Notes: generated by a model not told the origin, from the letters alone. A stretch of DNA of 33,359 nucleotides from JAIRNF01 sp031550925 (GCA_031550925.1 JAVBOE010000013.1:1-33359), one strand, 5' to 3'; shown: positions 24,396-33,148, numbered from the stretch's first letter. Numbers and translations: made by a program.

Positions 24396-25616
24396 CTATA
24401 GATTTTTTACGATTAAAGTAGAGTTGGTTCCGCCGAATCCGAACGAGTTAGATAAGAACAGGTCGAAGTGCTTGTCAACTCTAAGCCCCGGAATATTCAG
24501 CTTGGCAGAATCTTCGTCCGGATTTTCGAAGTTAAGGTTAGCTGCAACAAAACCATTCTTCATCATAAGGGTAGAGTAGATGATTTCGCTGGCACCGGCC
24601 ATCCACATTTCGTGTCCTGTCATCGATTTTGTAGATGCTACTTCCGGCTTATGGTTGCCAAATACGTGAGCAATGGCTTTAGCCTCGTTCTTATCTCCAA
24701 CAGGCGTAGAAGTCGCGTGAGCGTTAATGTAGCCTATGCTGCGAATATCAATTCCAGCTTCTCTGATTGCCATTTCTAACGAACGTGCCGGTCCATCTAC
24801 ATTGGGCACCGAGATATGGTCGCCGTTTGAAGAGAATCCGTAGCTGCAAATTTCTGCAATAATTGGTGCGCCACGCTTTACAGCTGATTCGTAGCTCTCG
24901 ATAATAACGGTTGCCGCACCACCTCCGGGTACTAGCCCGTCTCTGTCGCGATCAAATGGGCGTGACGCTTTTGTCGGATCACTTTCTCTGGTAGAGAACG
25001 CGCTAATTCCATCGAAGCTACCGATAGAAAATGGATTTACCTCTTGCGCGCCGCCGCATACAATACAGTCTTGTAGCCCCCATTGAATAAGCAGGCTGCC
25101 TAACCCGATAGCATGTGAACCGCTGGCACATGCTCCCGATACAGTCATATTGATACCCTTCAGTTTAAACAGGCATGCAAGGTTCATGGTAACGGTAGAG
25201 TTCATTGATTGAAAGATAGCACCGGAACCGATTAGCGTAGTATCTTTCTTTTCGCGCATAATATCTACGCTTTTTACTACAGGATCGGCGCTGCTATCGT
25301 TGCCGTATAGTATCCCAACTTCGTGGGTATCCAAATAGTCCTGATCTAGTCCCGCATTCTTCAAAGCCTCAACAGTAGCAACGTAAGCATAGCTAGCTTG
25401 TTCGGGAAGATATACGCGTTGGTTGCGGCTAAGAACTCCTTTAAGGTTTGGAATTTCTAAATGTGCAGTCAGTCCAGAGCGAAACCCCATTTCCTTTCTT
25501 GCTGGGTCAAGTATAATACCTGATTTTCCGTGGTATAAAGAATCTCTTACTTCGTCTAAGTTTTTTCCTAAGCAGGAATAGATGCCCATTCCTGTAATTA
25601 CAACTCTTCTTTTCAT
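24396..25616 (-). CDS. Beta-ketoacyl-ACP synthase (FabF/KAS II-like)
   Basis: This 406-residue condensing enzyme has an intact Cys-His-His triad: VSGACASGSHAIG with Cys163, NAHATSTPVGD with His300, and STKSMTGHEMWMAGASE with Lys330 and His335. It opens with RRVVITGMGIYSCLGKNLDEV and ends with NSFGFGGTNSTLIV, both typical of FabF/KAS enzymes. It should extend acyl-ACP by two carbons from malonyl-ACP. Its place next to a dedicated ACP marks it as a secondary-lipid or polyene ketosynthase. Aryl-polyene systems normally have a second, chain-length-type ketosynthase; none is visible here. Confidence 0.93.
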   Translation of the reverse strand: MKRRVVITGMGIYSCLGKNLDEVRDSLYHGKSGIILDPARKEMGFRSGLTAHLEIPNLKGVLSRNQRVYLPEQASYAYVATVEALKNAGLDQDYLDTHEVGILYGNDSSADPVVKSVDIMREKKDTTLIGSGAIFQSMNSTVTMNLACLFKLKGINMTVSGACASGSHAIGLGSLLIQWGLQDCIVCGGAQEVNPFSIGSFDGISAFSTRESDPTKASRPFDRDRDGLVPGGGAATVIIESYESAVKRGAPIIAEICSYGFSSNGDHISVPNVDGPARSLEMAIREAGIDIRSIGYINAHATSTPVGDKNEAKAIAHVFGNHKPEVASTKSMTGHEMWMAGASEIIYSTLMMKNGFVAANLNFENPDEDSAKLNIPGLRVDKHFDLFLSNSFGFGGTNSTLIVKNL

Positions 25617-25631
25617 GGTTATTGGGTCGTC

Positions 25632-27014
25632 TTATCTTTTTGTTTCAATATTCAGCAGCGTGTCTAACGATTTGTATGTTGCGCAGCGCAACAGCTCCAA
25701 ATCTTTTAGCTTTCCTCTTTTCTGTAGCTTATGAAAACGCAGCTTACTTTTCCAGCTTTTAAAGTATTTTCCATAATGCCACGCAAAAATACCTAAAAAT
25801 GGTAAAATAACCAGATATGTTAATGAAATCGGTAGTGATTTTGTAACAACCCATGTTGAAAAAAATATAGCTAGATATGATATAGGTATGATTATTAGAG
25901 TGTTAAATGCAAAAATAATCCCGCTGTGTTGTAGCTTATCTTGTATTTTGGATATTACAATTCGAGGGGCATATATGGTTAGTATATTGGGAATACAAGC
26001 GAAAATGAAAAGAGGAAAGAGCACGGTAAATAGTAAACTTTCTAAAATAACAATGGCACAGCTATATTTTTTGCCGAAGCTGGAATCGTTTATTTTCAGC
26101 TGTTTGATTTGATTTTCGAACTTCTTAGCATTATCGTAGATAGCTTGTACTTGTTCTTCATTCGTATTTTTAGCAGAGTCTAACTCTGCAAATAGCTGTT
26201 TATCTGCAAGCAGCTTTTCGGGTAGTACCTTGGGGTTGTATCCCTTTGTTTTTGCGTATTCTACTCCGTATGTATTTCTTAAATAATCTATGGATTCGTA
26301 GTTGTTATCGTCGGTAATATTGAGCATTAAGTCCGATACTTGTTGCCAGACTACTGCGTTTAGCTGCCGTTGCGCTGTACGGGGTTTTGTTTTGTACAGC
26401 TCGTAGTAAGGTGCAGCAGATATAGGCGTACCATACTTGATAAGCATTTGTTCTCGCATACCAAAGTAATTGGAGTAGTGGTTGCAAGAGGGCAGAATAA
26501 ATATTTCTTTCTCGAAGCTACTTTTTTCTGCTGCCTCAAAAACAATGCGGAGGTATCCATGCGAGAATTTACCAAGCCAACGCTTGTCTTGATGCCCGGC
26601 TTCGGGGTATATTACAACAGTTCCATCGTTTAGCAGCTCTTCTCCGGCAATGTCGAAAGTTTCGTTGTTGTTTGCCAACGACTCTTCTCCATCGTATGAT
26701 AGGCGGAATGCGGGTAGCACTCCAAGCCAGCTCATTATTCGTTTTAGTATGGGCTTAAAAACGCTGGCTCGCGCAATTAGCTGTATCTTTCTGTTCTTTC
26801 TTGTGCAGGGCGACATTAATATACCAAGCGGATCTGCTAACCCATTCTGATGATCGGAAACGATCATCAGCGGACAACTCTCAGGAATATTTTCTTTATT
26901 TACCCAATACGTCTTTCGGTAGTAGAAACAGTTATGCATAAGGCGAAGATACTGCCTGAATAGCTTATAACCTGTATCTCGTTTAGCACTTTTTGTTTTC
27001 GTATTTTTTGTCAC
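25632..27014 (-). CDS. PlsC-like lysophospholipid/glycerol acyltransferase with C-terminal membrane segments
   Basis: This 460-residue acyltransferase has its catalytic block near the N-terminus: SDHQNGLADPLG with His55 and Asp61 spaced as HX5D, like yeast Sct1/Gpt2-type enzymes rather than the HX4D of classic PlsC. The acceptor-binding block is VVIYPEAGHQDKR at about 132-144. Three hydrophobic segments near residues 315-420 anchor it in the membrane. It probably transfers the acyl chain made by the following ketosynthase and carrier protein to a lipid acceptor. It is the first gene of the cluster; the 222 bases before it contain no exact TAnnTTTG element. It may replace the acyltransferase domain absent from the MMPL fusion. 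Confidence 0.85.
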   Translation of the reverse strand: MTKNTKTKSAKRDTGYKLFRQYLRLMHNCFYYRKTYWVNKENIPESCPLMIVSDHQNGLADPLGILMSPCTRKNRKIQLIARASVFKPILKRIMSWLGVLPAFRLSYDGEESLANNNETFDIAGEELLNDGTVVIYPEAGHQDKRWLGKFSHGYLRIVFEAAEKSSFEKEIFILPSCNHYSNYFGMREQMLIKYGTPISAAPYYELYKTKPRTAQRQLNAVVWQQVSDLMLNITDDNNYESIDYLRNTYGVEYAKTKGYNPKVLPEKLLADKQLFAELDSAKNTNEEQVQAIYDNAKKFENQIKQLKINDSSFGKKYSCAIVILESLLFTVLFPLFIFACIPNILTIYAPRIVISKIQDKLQHSGIIFAFNTLIIIPISYLAIFFSTWVVTKSLPISLTYLVILPFLGIFAWHYGKYFKSWKSKLRFHKLQKRGKLKDLELLRCATYKSLDTLLNIETKR

Positions 27015-27236
27015 AATAGTTTTTATTCTCTAATTCAAAATTGTGGCACAAGACTAACGTAGCCTCTCTAACTTGCTGTATGCCAGAGAAATCAATATGT
27101 TTACTGCAATTATTTAAAACGGTAAAAATAATCCGATTAGAATGATTGAGCATTAAGTTAGGATGAAATATCTGTTAAAAATCACTAAACGAAATGCTTT
27201 TACTTTGATAATGATGACAGTGGAGAGGCAGCAAAT

Positions 27237-28013
27237 CTATAGAATGGTGAAATTATCAGCATCAGCAGCTACGTTAAACTTTTCTCTGAATCGTTGCAGC
27301 TCGCTAAATGATAGTATGCCGGACACCACTCCTTCTTTGTACAGCTCTATAGAACTCTCAACAACACCTTTTGGATTAATAACTCTCGACTCTCCTGCAT
27401 AGCTCTCGCTGCTATCATTTCCTACACGATTTGCAGCAAGCACATAGCATTGATTTTCTATTGCTCGGGCTATTGGTAGAACGCTCCAAACCGATTGACG
27501 AGCATCAGACCAAGACGCTACGTAAGTTAAGATATCATAGTCGTTTTGATTTCTGCTCCATACGGGGAAGCGTAAATCGTAGCATACCTGTAGGCAGATG
27601 CGCCAGCCTAAGTATTCCACAATAGTTCGTTCTTTGCCTGCTTTATAGTGTTCGTTTTCTTTACCAAAGCTGAATAGGTGCCGCTTGTTGTAATACTTAT
27701 ACGTGCCATCGGGGTAAATAAATAGCGCGCGGTTGTAGTAGCTGTTGTTTTCTTTTATCATTACTCCGGCAAGAATTGCAAAGCCGTGTTGTTTTGCTAG
27801 ATATTGTAGCCAGCCAACGGTTTTACCGTTCATTTCTTCGGCGTAAGAAGTGTTCATAGAGAAACCTGTGCTAAACATTTCGGGAAGAACGATTAGCTGC
27901 GTATCGTTGGGCACTTGCTTAATCAGCTGTTCGAAGTGGGCAAGGTTGGCATCTATATTTTCCTGCTGAATAGTCGCTTGGATTAGCGAGACTTTCAGAT
28001 CGTTTTCAATCAT
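27237..28013 (-). CDS. Nitrilase-family omega-amidase (YafV/NIT2-like)
   Basis: This 258-residue carbon-nitrogen hydrolase has the nitrilase triad: VLPEMFSTGF with Glu45, YYNKRHLFSFGKE with Lys110, and ICLQVCYDLRFPVWSR with Cys144. The YDLRFP and FSFGKE motifs point to the omega-amidase branch, which hydrolyses alpha-ketoglutaramate or related 2-oxo acid amides in methionine salvage and glutamine metabolism. No signal peptide is seen, so it is cytoplasmic. It has its own -7 element and follows a terminator hairpin, so it is not expected to be transcribed with the upstream GTPase gene. Confidence 0.92.
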   Translation of the reverse strand: MIENDLKVSLIQATIQQENIDANLAHFEQLIKQVPNDTQLIVLPEMFSTGFSMNTSYAEEMNGKTVGWLQYLAKQHGFAILAGVMIKENNSYYNRALFIYPDGTYKYYNKRHLFSFGKENEHYKAGKERTIVEYLGWRICLQVCYDLRFPVWSRNQNDYDILTYVASWSDARQSVWSVLPIARAIENQCYVLAANRVGNDSSESYAGESRVINPKGVVESSIELYKEGVVSGILSFSELQRFREKFNVAADADNFTIL

Positions 28014-28029
28014 AGCAAAGTTATTTTTG

Positions 28030-28037
28030 CAAAGGTA
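28030..28037 (-). promoter_or_regulatory. Candidate promoter of the omega-amidase gene
   Basis: On the minus strand the -7 element reads TACCTTTG (TAnnTTTG). A TTG at 28061-28063 lies 23 bases further upstream as a possible -33. The leader to the ATG would be about 10 bases. The -33 half overlaps the preceding terminator hairpin. Confidence 0.55.
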
Positions 28038-28049
28038 GCTTTTCTATAC

Positions 28050-28079
28050 AAAAAGAGAGGCAAGAACTTCTTGCCTCTC
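28050..28079 (-). terminator. Intrinsic terminator of the cpgS-like gene
   Basis: An 11-bp perfect stem (28055-28065 with 28069-28079, loop ACT in plus-strand sense) is followed on the minus strand by TTTTTG. It lies 11 bases after the stop codon of the GTPase gene. Confidence 0.8.
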
Positions 28080-28090
28080 CTCCATCGATG

Positions 28091-29434
28091 TTACTTTTTT
28101 AGTTGGTGTTTTTTTATAAAGTCATCGAGTACTTGTTCTAAATTCGGGTAGCCAATTTCTTGCAGCTCATATCCAACTTTTACAGTTGGCTGCTTAATTT
28201 TTACTATACGAGCCAAATCGATAGGTGTGCCAATTACCACAGCATCACACTCGGTTTTTGCGATAGTTTTTTCCAAGTCTTTTATTTGCTGGTCGCCGTA
28301 GCCCATTGCTGGAAGCAGCTTACCGATGTTAGGATATATCTCGAACGTTTCGCTTAGCTTACCTACTGTATATGGTCTTGGGTCAACCAGCTCAGCAGCT
28401 CCAAACTTAAGGGCAGCAACCGTTCCGGCTCCAATCTTCATTTCTCCGTGCGTAAGAGTCGGTCCGTCTTCTACTACCAATACTCGCTTACCTCTTATCA
28501 GCTCAGGCTTATCGACAGTAAGGTATGACGCGGCATCTATTACTTGTGCGTTAGGGTTAATTTTAGCAATGTTTTCTCTTACCTTGTTGATATCGTCTAA
28601 GCAAGCAGAATCTATTTTATTAATTACAATTACATCAGACATGCGGGCAACAACCTCTCCGGGGTAGTACGATACTTCTGCTCCGGGGCGAAGAGGGTCA
28701 ACCACACCAACGGTAAGATCTGATACGTAGAATGGGAAATCGTTATTTCCACCATCCCATAAAATAATATCGCAGCCATCGGGGTCTTTTTCCGCCTCAC
28801 GAAGAATTGCTTCGTAGTCAACGCCTGCATATATTACGTTACGTTTAGTTACTACATGAGGTTCGTACTCCTCCATTTCCTCAATAGTGCATTCGTGCTT
28901 TTTAAGATCCTCAATAGTTGCAAAGCGTTGTACTTTTTGTTTCACCAAATCGCCGTATGGCATAGGGTGGCGAATAGCAACTACCTTTAATCCTTTTTCG
29001 ACTAGGATTTCAATAATGCGTCTTGATGTTTGACTTTTTCCGCAACCTGTGCGTGTTGCACCCACGGCAATAACGGGTTTTGTCGATTTAATCATTGTCT
29101 CTGTTGGGCCAAGCAGCCAGAAATCTGCGCCGGCAGCATTTACAATGGCGCTGATATTGCCTAAGCGAGGGTAGGGGATATCGCTATACGAAAATACACA
29201 AACATCAACCTTTAGCTTTTCAATTAGCGAGGACAGCTCCTCTTCTGCGTAGATTGGTATTCCTTCGGGATACAAATCTCCGGCAAGTTCTTTTGGGTAT
29301 TTTCTACCATCAATGTCCGGAATTTGCGCAGCAGTAAATGCGACAACATTGTAGTCGGAATTACCTCTAAAAAATGTGTTGAAGTTGTGAAAGTCTCTTC
29401 CGGCAGCGCCGATAATAATTACATTTCTTCTCAT
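28091..29434 (-). CDS. Cyclic 2,3-diphosphoglycerate synthetase-like P-loop GTPase
   Basis: This 447-residue cytoplasmic protein matches the family named after archaeal cyclic 2,3-diphosphoglycerate synthetase. The N-terminal third is Rossmann-like (RRNVIIIGAAGRDFHNFNTFF). A P-loop GATRTGCGKSQTSRR follows around residues 124-138, then IILWDGGNNDFPF and VIVINKIDSA, an NKxD guanine-specificity motif. The C-terminal part contains PAMGYGDQQIKDLEKTI and VVIGTPIDLARI. In archaea the enzyme makes a thermoprotective solute; a mesophilic Bacteroidota is not known to need it, so the true substrate here is uncertain. A TATATTTG -7 element lies upstream and a strong hairpin terminator downstream. Confidence 0.85.
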   Translation of the reverse strand: MRRNVIIIGAAGRDFHNFNTFFRGNSDYNVVAFTAAQIPDIDGRKYPKELAGDLYPEGIPIYAEEELSSLIEKLKVDVCVFSYSDIPYPRLGNISAIVNAAGADFWLLGPTETMIKSTKPVIAVGATRTGCGKSQTSRRIIEILVEKGLKVVAIRHPMPYGDLVKQKVQRFATIEDLKKHECTIEEMEEYEPHVVTKRNVIYAGVDYEAILREAEKDPDGCDIILWDGGNNDFPFYVSDLTVGVVDPLRPGAEVSYYPGEVVARMSDVIVINKIDSACLDDINKVRENIAKINPNAQVIDAASYLTVDKPELIRGKRVLVVEDGPTLTHGEMKIGAGTVAALKFGAAELVDPRPYTVGKLSETFEIYPNIGKLLPAMGYGDQQIKDLEKTIAKTECDAVVIGTPIDLARIVKIKQPTVKVGYELQEIGYPNLEQVLDDFIKKHQLKK

Positions 29435-29518
29435 AAATAAAGGGTTTAGCCCGGAAATATCAGAAAAGAGCTGTTTCAGACGGGGAAATTTGACATTTCC
29501 TCTTTCGAGGTGTATTTA

Positions 29519-29526
29519 CAAATATA
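29519..29526 (-). promoter_or_regulatory. Candidate -7 promoter element of the cpgS-like gene
   Basis: On the minus strand this reads TATATTTG, an exact TAnnTTTG match, in the 259-base divergent spacer. The predicted leader is about 75-80 bases. No clear -33 TTTG is present. Confidence 0.45.
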
Positions 29527-29647
29527 AATATTTTTCTGCCTAATATTAGATATTTAGCGGTAATTTAACCTGTTAAGAAACATATCGCTTGCGGGTTTAA
29601 TCATTTAGTGCTTATTTGTAAGTTAAAATTCGGAATGTAATAAAGTG

Positions 29648-29655
29648 TACTTTTG
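29648..29655 (+). promoter_or_regulatory. Candidate -7 promoter element of the ctlX-like gene
   Basis: TACTTTTG matches TAnnTTTG exactly, 38 bases before the ATG at 29694. It is divergent from the element at 29519-29526 within the same spacer. A TTTG at 29615-29618 is somewhat too far to be an ideal -33. Confidence 0.55.
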
Positions 29656-29693
29656 TAGATAACCTAGTAATGATTTTTTAATAAGTAAAGGCT

Positions 29694-30605
29694 ATGCAAA
29701 CAACATCAAATCTGTTAATGATTCGTCCCGTTCATTTTGGGTATAACCTGGAGACGGCGGTAAATAACGCTTTTCAGAAGCAAGAGCTGATTGATAATAT
29801 TCAAATGTTAGCGCTGGAAGAATTTGATACATACGTTAAACAGCTTAGGGATAAGGGAGTAAATGTTACCGTGGTGGATGATACACCTCAGCCTCATACT
29901 CCCGATTCTATATTTCCGAATAATTGGATATCGTTTCATGAGGATGGAACCATCTGTTTATACCCAATGTTTGCAGAGAACAGGCGGTACGAACGAAAGC
30001 AACATGTGCTGGATGCTATATATGAAAAGTATGAAGTGAAGAAGGTTGTAGATTTTACAGCTTACGAAACAGACGGTATGTTTTTAGAAGGAACGGGAAG
30101 CATGATTTTGGATAGAGACAACAGGTTGGCATACGCATGCTTATCTCCCCGAACGAATAAATCTGTGTTTTTAGATTTTTGCAAACAGCTAGAGTACGAG
30201 CCTGTTTACTTTACATCTGAAGATAATAACGGGCAGGCCATTTATCATACCAACGTAATGATGTGCGTGGCTAAGCAGTATGTGGTAATTTGCTTGGATA
30301 GTATTGTGAATGAACAAGAGAGATCAATAGTTATAAAACGGATAGAGAAAAGCGGTAAAGAGGTTGTTATTATTAGCATGGAGCAAATGGCTTGCTTTGC
30401 GGGTAATATGCTCCAAGTGCAGAATGACAAGAGCCAGCTGTTTTTACTAATGTCTGATACAGCATATGGTTCGTTATCTCCAGCTCAACAAAAGCAGCTG
30501 TTACTATATAATGATATAATACATACCAACCTTCATCATATAGAAACAAACGGAGGTGGGAGCGCCCGTTGCATGGTAGCAGAGATTTTTTTAAGTAAAA
30601 AGTAA
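29694..30605 (+). CDS. ctlX: CtlX-like citrulline/arginine deiminase-fold hydrolase
   Basis: This 303-residue protein has the guanidino-modifying (amidinotransferase/deiminase) fold. Visible active-site features are PDSIFPNNWISFH (Asp71), DGMFLEGTGSMILD (Glu132), YHTNVMMCV (His185) and the C-terminal GGGSARCMVAEIF with nucleophile Cys293. The pattern fits the citrulline-utilisation hydrolase (CtlX) group, annotated for arginine or citrulline breakdown, better than classic arginine deiminase, which is about 400 residues. The exact substrate is not decided. It is a single gene divergent from the GTPase gene. Confidence 0.9.
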   Translation: MQTTSNLLMIRPVHFGYNLETAVNNAFQKQELIDNIQMLALEEFDTYVKQLRDKGVNVTVVDDTPQPHTPDSIFPNNWISFHEDGTICLYPMFAENRRYERKQHVLDAIYEKYEVKKVVDFTAYETDGMFLEGTGSMILDRDNRLAYACLSPRTNKSVFLDFCKQLEYEPVYFTSEDNNGQAIYHTNVMMCVAKQYVVICLDSIVNEQERSIVIKRIEKSGKEVVIISMEQMACFAGNMLQVQNDKSQLFLLMSDTAYGSLSPAQQKQLLLYNDIIHTNLHHIETNGGGSARCMVAEIFLSKK

Positions 30606-30804
30606 GATAAAATGGTGCTATAATAGAGCAATACCAACTTTGACTACGTAAATTTTCTATTTATTAAAAGATGGAACGTAGAACAATAAGTGTTATAAAT
30701 CTGTTATGGTGCGTTTATGACAAAATTATTACATAAAGCTTTTAAATAGATATTTTGTCAATTCTTGAAATTGTTATTACATAAAAAATACATAAATTAG
30801 TCCT

Positions 30805-30812
30805 TATATTTG
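30805..30812 (+). promoter_or_regulatory. Candidate -7 promoter element upstream of rprX
   Basis: TATATTTG matches TAnnTTTG exactly, 230 bases before the rprX ATG. The -33 region is poor. Confidence 0.4.
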
Positions 30813-30821
30813 TTAAAACCG

Positions 30822-30848
30822 CAAATATTTCATTCGGTTAAATATTTG
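30822..30848. promoter_or_regulatory. Perfect 9-bp inverted repeat, operator-like
   Basis: CAAATATTT (30822-30830) and AAATATTTG (30840-30848) are exact reverse complements separated by CATTCGGTT. It lies 9 bases after a TAnnTTTG element, where a repressor or autoregulator could act. In AT-rich DNA such a repeat could also arise by chance. Confidence 0.45.
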
Positions 30849-31042
30849 TTAATGTTTAAGTCGCTTGTTTTCAAATGCTTTTGTATATTTATTTTTACGC
30901 ATGAATATGTACAACAATAAATTCATAAAGTGAAATGAATTTTGAGATAATAATGTGTAAGATAAGTATTTGCTGATAAAAGAGCAATATTTATTGAACG
31001 CATTGTTTTGTTAATATAACAGGAGAGTTCTTTAACATATAG

Positions 31043-32299
31043 ATGAAAAAAAAAGGGTTAGCCATATTTATTGTTGCTTTACTAAGTGTTGTATCGTTAG
31101 TAGGTCTTTTAGTGTGCCAGTCAATCTGGGTAAATAAAGCAATAGTAGCTAGCGATGAGTATAATCAAAGAGCTGTTGCTGCGCTGAATGAAGCATCGGC
31201 TGAATATGCGAAGCTTCAATCTAACACTACTCTTATTAAAGATTCGCTGGCTTTGTCTGCCGAGGAGTATTTGGACAGAGGATTACTAGACAGCTTGCTT
31301 TTTGTGTATTTGGCAAATAACGGGCTATCTCAAAAGTATAAGTATTTTATAGCCAACGCTTCAGATGATGATTCTATATATAATTCTTCGAAAGCTGAGG
31401 TTGAATATTCAATACCTTTAAGCCAGCTGCTAGGGAGTGATAGTATAAATAAGCTGGATGAACAACAATTCAGGTTACACTTTTTAGGTAAGAAGCATTA
31501 TATTTTAAGTAAAATTTGGCAATGGTTGATAGTTTATACTATCTTTATCATCTTAATTATTTTTGGCCTGTTATTTTTAATTAGAACCGTTTTAAGACAA
31601 AAACGAAATTCTAAAGAACAAGCTGATTTTATACATAGCATGATTCATGAGCTTAAGACTCCGGTAGCAACAATCGGGATGTCGAGCAAAGTACTTAAAA
31701 AAGCGGGGATATCGGTTACCGATTTTGATAAGCTTAGAAATTATGCAGAGATAGTTGAACAAGAAAATAACCGTATTTGGGCGTGCGTAGATAGCCTTCT
31801 ACAAATGCTCACGGTCAACAAGCGTTCATTGAATCTTAAGAAAGAGCCGATAGATGTAAATAGCATTGTTAAGGCTGCTGTTGACGGCTTTTCTATTGCA
31901 ACGATGGCTCATCCGGTTACGTTTAGCTTATTGCTTGATGATAAACTTCCCTCTATTTCAGCAGATAAAATGCATGTGAGGGCTGTTTTAGATAATATTA
32001 TAGATAATGCTATAAAATATTCGCCAATAAATAGCAGTATCAGCATAAGAACAGAGCAAATAAGAAAAAATATTATTATTATTGTCAAAGACAACGGTAG
32101 AGGAATTGCAAAAAAAGATCAAAGGAGAATATTTAAGAAATTCTACCGTGTAGCCAGCGAAAAAAAGAAGGGCGTAAAAGGCTTTGGCTTAGGATTATAT
32201 TATATAAAACAAGTAGTTGACGCCCATGGAGGGAAAGTATTTGTTAAAAGTAAATTGAACAAAGGGACATACATAGGTGTTTTACTACCAGAGGAGTAA
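31043..32299 (+). CDS. rprX: Sensor histidine kinase, RprX-like
   Basis: This 418-residue membrane kinase has two transmembrane helices (about 7-27 and 161-181) enclosing a periplasmic domain of roughly 130 residues. The cytoplasmic part has the H-box DFIHSMIHELKTPVATIG with phospho-acceptor His202, the N-box VLDNIIDNAIKYSP, the G1 box VKDNGRGIAKKD, the F-box IFKKFYRV and the G2 box GFGLGLYYIKQVV. All catalytic boxes are intact. The response regulator follows 92 bases downstream, and the pair matches the RprX/RprY system of Bacteroides. The signal is not visible from the sequence. Confidence 0.9.
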   Translation: MKKKGLAIFIVALLSVVSLVGLLVCQSIWVNKAIVASDEYNQRAVAALNEASAEYAKLQSNTTLIKDSLALSAEEYLDRGLLDSLLFVYLANNGLSQKYKYFIANASDDDSIYNSSKAEVEYSIPLSQLLGSDSINKLDEQQFRLHFLGKKHYILSKIWQWLIVYTIFIILIIFGLLFLIRTVLRQKRNSKEQADFIHSMIHELKTPVATIGMSSKVLKKAGISVTDFDKLRNYAEIVEQENNRIWACVDSLLQMLTVNKRSLNLKKEPIDVNSIVKAAVDGFSIATMAHPVTFSLLLDDKLPSISADKMHVRAVLDNIIDNAIKYSPINSSISIRTEQIRKNIIIIVKDNGRGIAKKDQRRIFKKFYRVASEKKKGVKGFGLGLYYIKQVVDAHGGKVFVKSKLNKGTYIGVLLPEE

Positions 32300-32391
32300 A
32301 GAAGTCGTAAAAATTAAAATAGAATGAAAAAATAACAACTCAAAAACCAATCATCAAATAACCATTATTTTTTATTATTGAAATCTGCCAT

Positions 32392-33129
32392 ATGAAAAAA
32401 AGAAAGGAAAGAATATTGTTAGTGGAAGACGATAGAAATTTCGGATTTGTGTGCAAAGAGCTTCTAGAAGAAAACGGCTATACTGTTGTGTGGAGGCATG
32501 ACGGTGTGCAAGGTTGGGAGGCTTTTACGTCAGAACCGTTTGATATCTGTATTCTAGATGTAACTATGCCAGAAATGGATGGTCTTACTTTAGTGAGACA
32601 GATCAGGAGTAGAAACAATCTAGTTCCTGTTATTTTCTTGACTGCCAGAGTGCAACAAGACGATATTCTTAAAGGATTTAAGGCTGGTGCTGACGACTAC
32701 ATTCTTAAACCGTTCAACACAGAGGAACTGCTACTCCGCTTAGAGGCTTTATTCCGTCGTGCAAGAACATCATACATTGCCGACGAGCAGTCAAGTAAGT
32801 TTATGTTTAATGGATACGAGTTTAATAGTCTTAACCAGCGTTTGATTACTCCTACGGGAGAACAGATTAAGATGACCAGAAAAGAATCGGCATTGCTGCA
32901 TCTATTCTGTGTAAATTTAAACAAAACAGTTCGTAGAGAAGTTGCGTTGAATGCCATTTGGGGCGACAACGACTACTTTATGGGACGTAGTATGGACGTG
33001 TATATTGTTAGGTTACGTAGGCTGATAAGAAATGTTCCGGGTTTAACTCTTGTAAATATTCACGGACAAGGTTTCCGTTTAGAGTACAAACCTCAAGATG
33101 AAAATCAACAAATTCAAGCAGCCGAATAA
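32392..33129 (+). CDS. rprY: OmpR-family response regulator, RprY-like
   Basis: This 245-residue DNA-binding regulator has an N-terminal receiver (residues 6-125): ILLVEDDRNFG with the acidic pocket, ICILDVTMPEMDGL with phospho-acceptor Asp56, IFLTAR with the signalling Thr, and DDYILKPFN with Lys106. A winged-helix effector domain (about 135-235) includes KMTRKESALLHLFC and SMDVYIVRLRRLIRNVPGLTLVNIHGQGFRL. It should be phosphorylated by the kinase encoded just upstream. A bidirectional hairpin terminator follows 19 bases after the stop. Confidence 0.93.
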   Translation: MKKRKERILLVEDDRNFGFVCKELLEENGYTVVWRHDGVQGWEAFTSEPFDICILDVTMPEMDGLTLVRQIRSRNNLVPVIFLTARVQQDDILKGFKAGADDYILKPFNTEELLLRLEALFRRARTSYIADEQSSKFMFNGYEFNSLNQRLITPTGEQIKMTRKESALLHLFCVNLNKTVRREVALNAIWGDNDYFMGRSMDVYIVRLRRLIRNVPGLTLVNIHGQGFRLEYKPQDENQQIQAAE

Positions 33130-33148
33130 ATTTCGTAATATGATACTA

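Larger units (their letters stand above)
30606..31042. other. AT-rich 437-bp leader/spacer upstream of rprX
   Basis: A strongly AT-rich spacer with no convincing gene. It contains a TATATTTG -7 match at 30805-30812 and a perfect 9-bp inverted repeat at 30822-30848. About 230 bases follow before the rprX start, so a long leader or a second promoter is possible. Confidence 0.6.
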
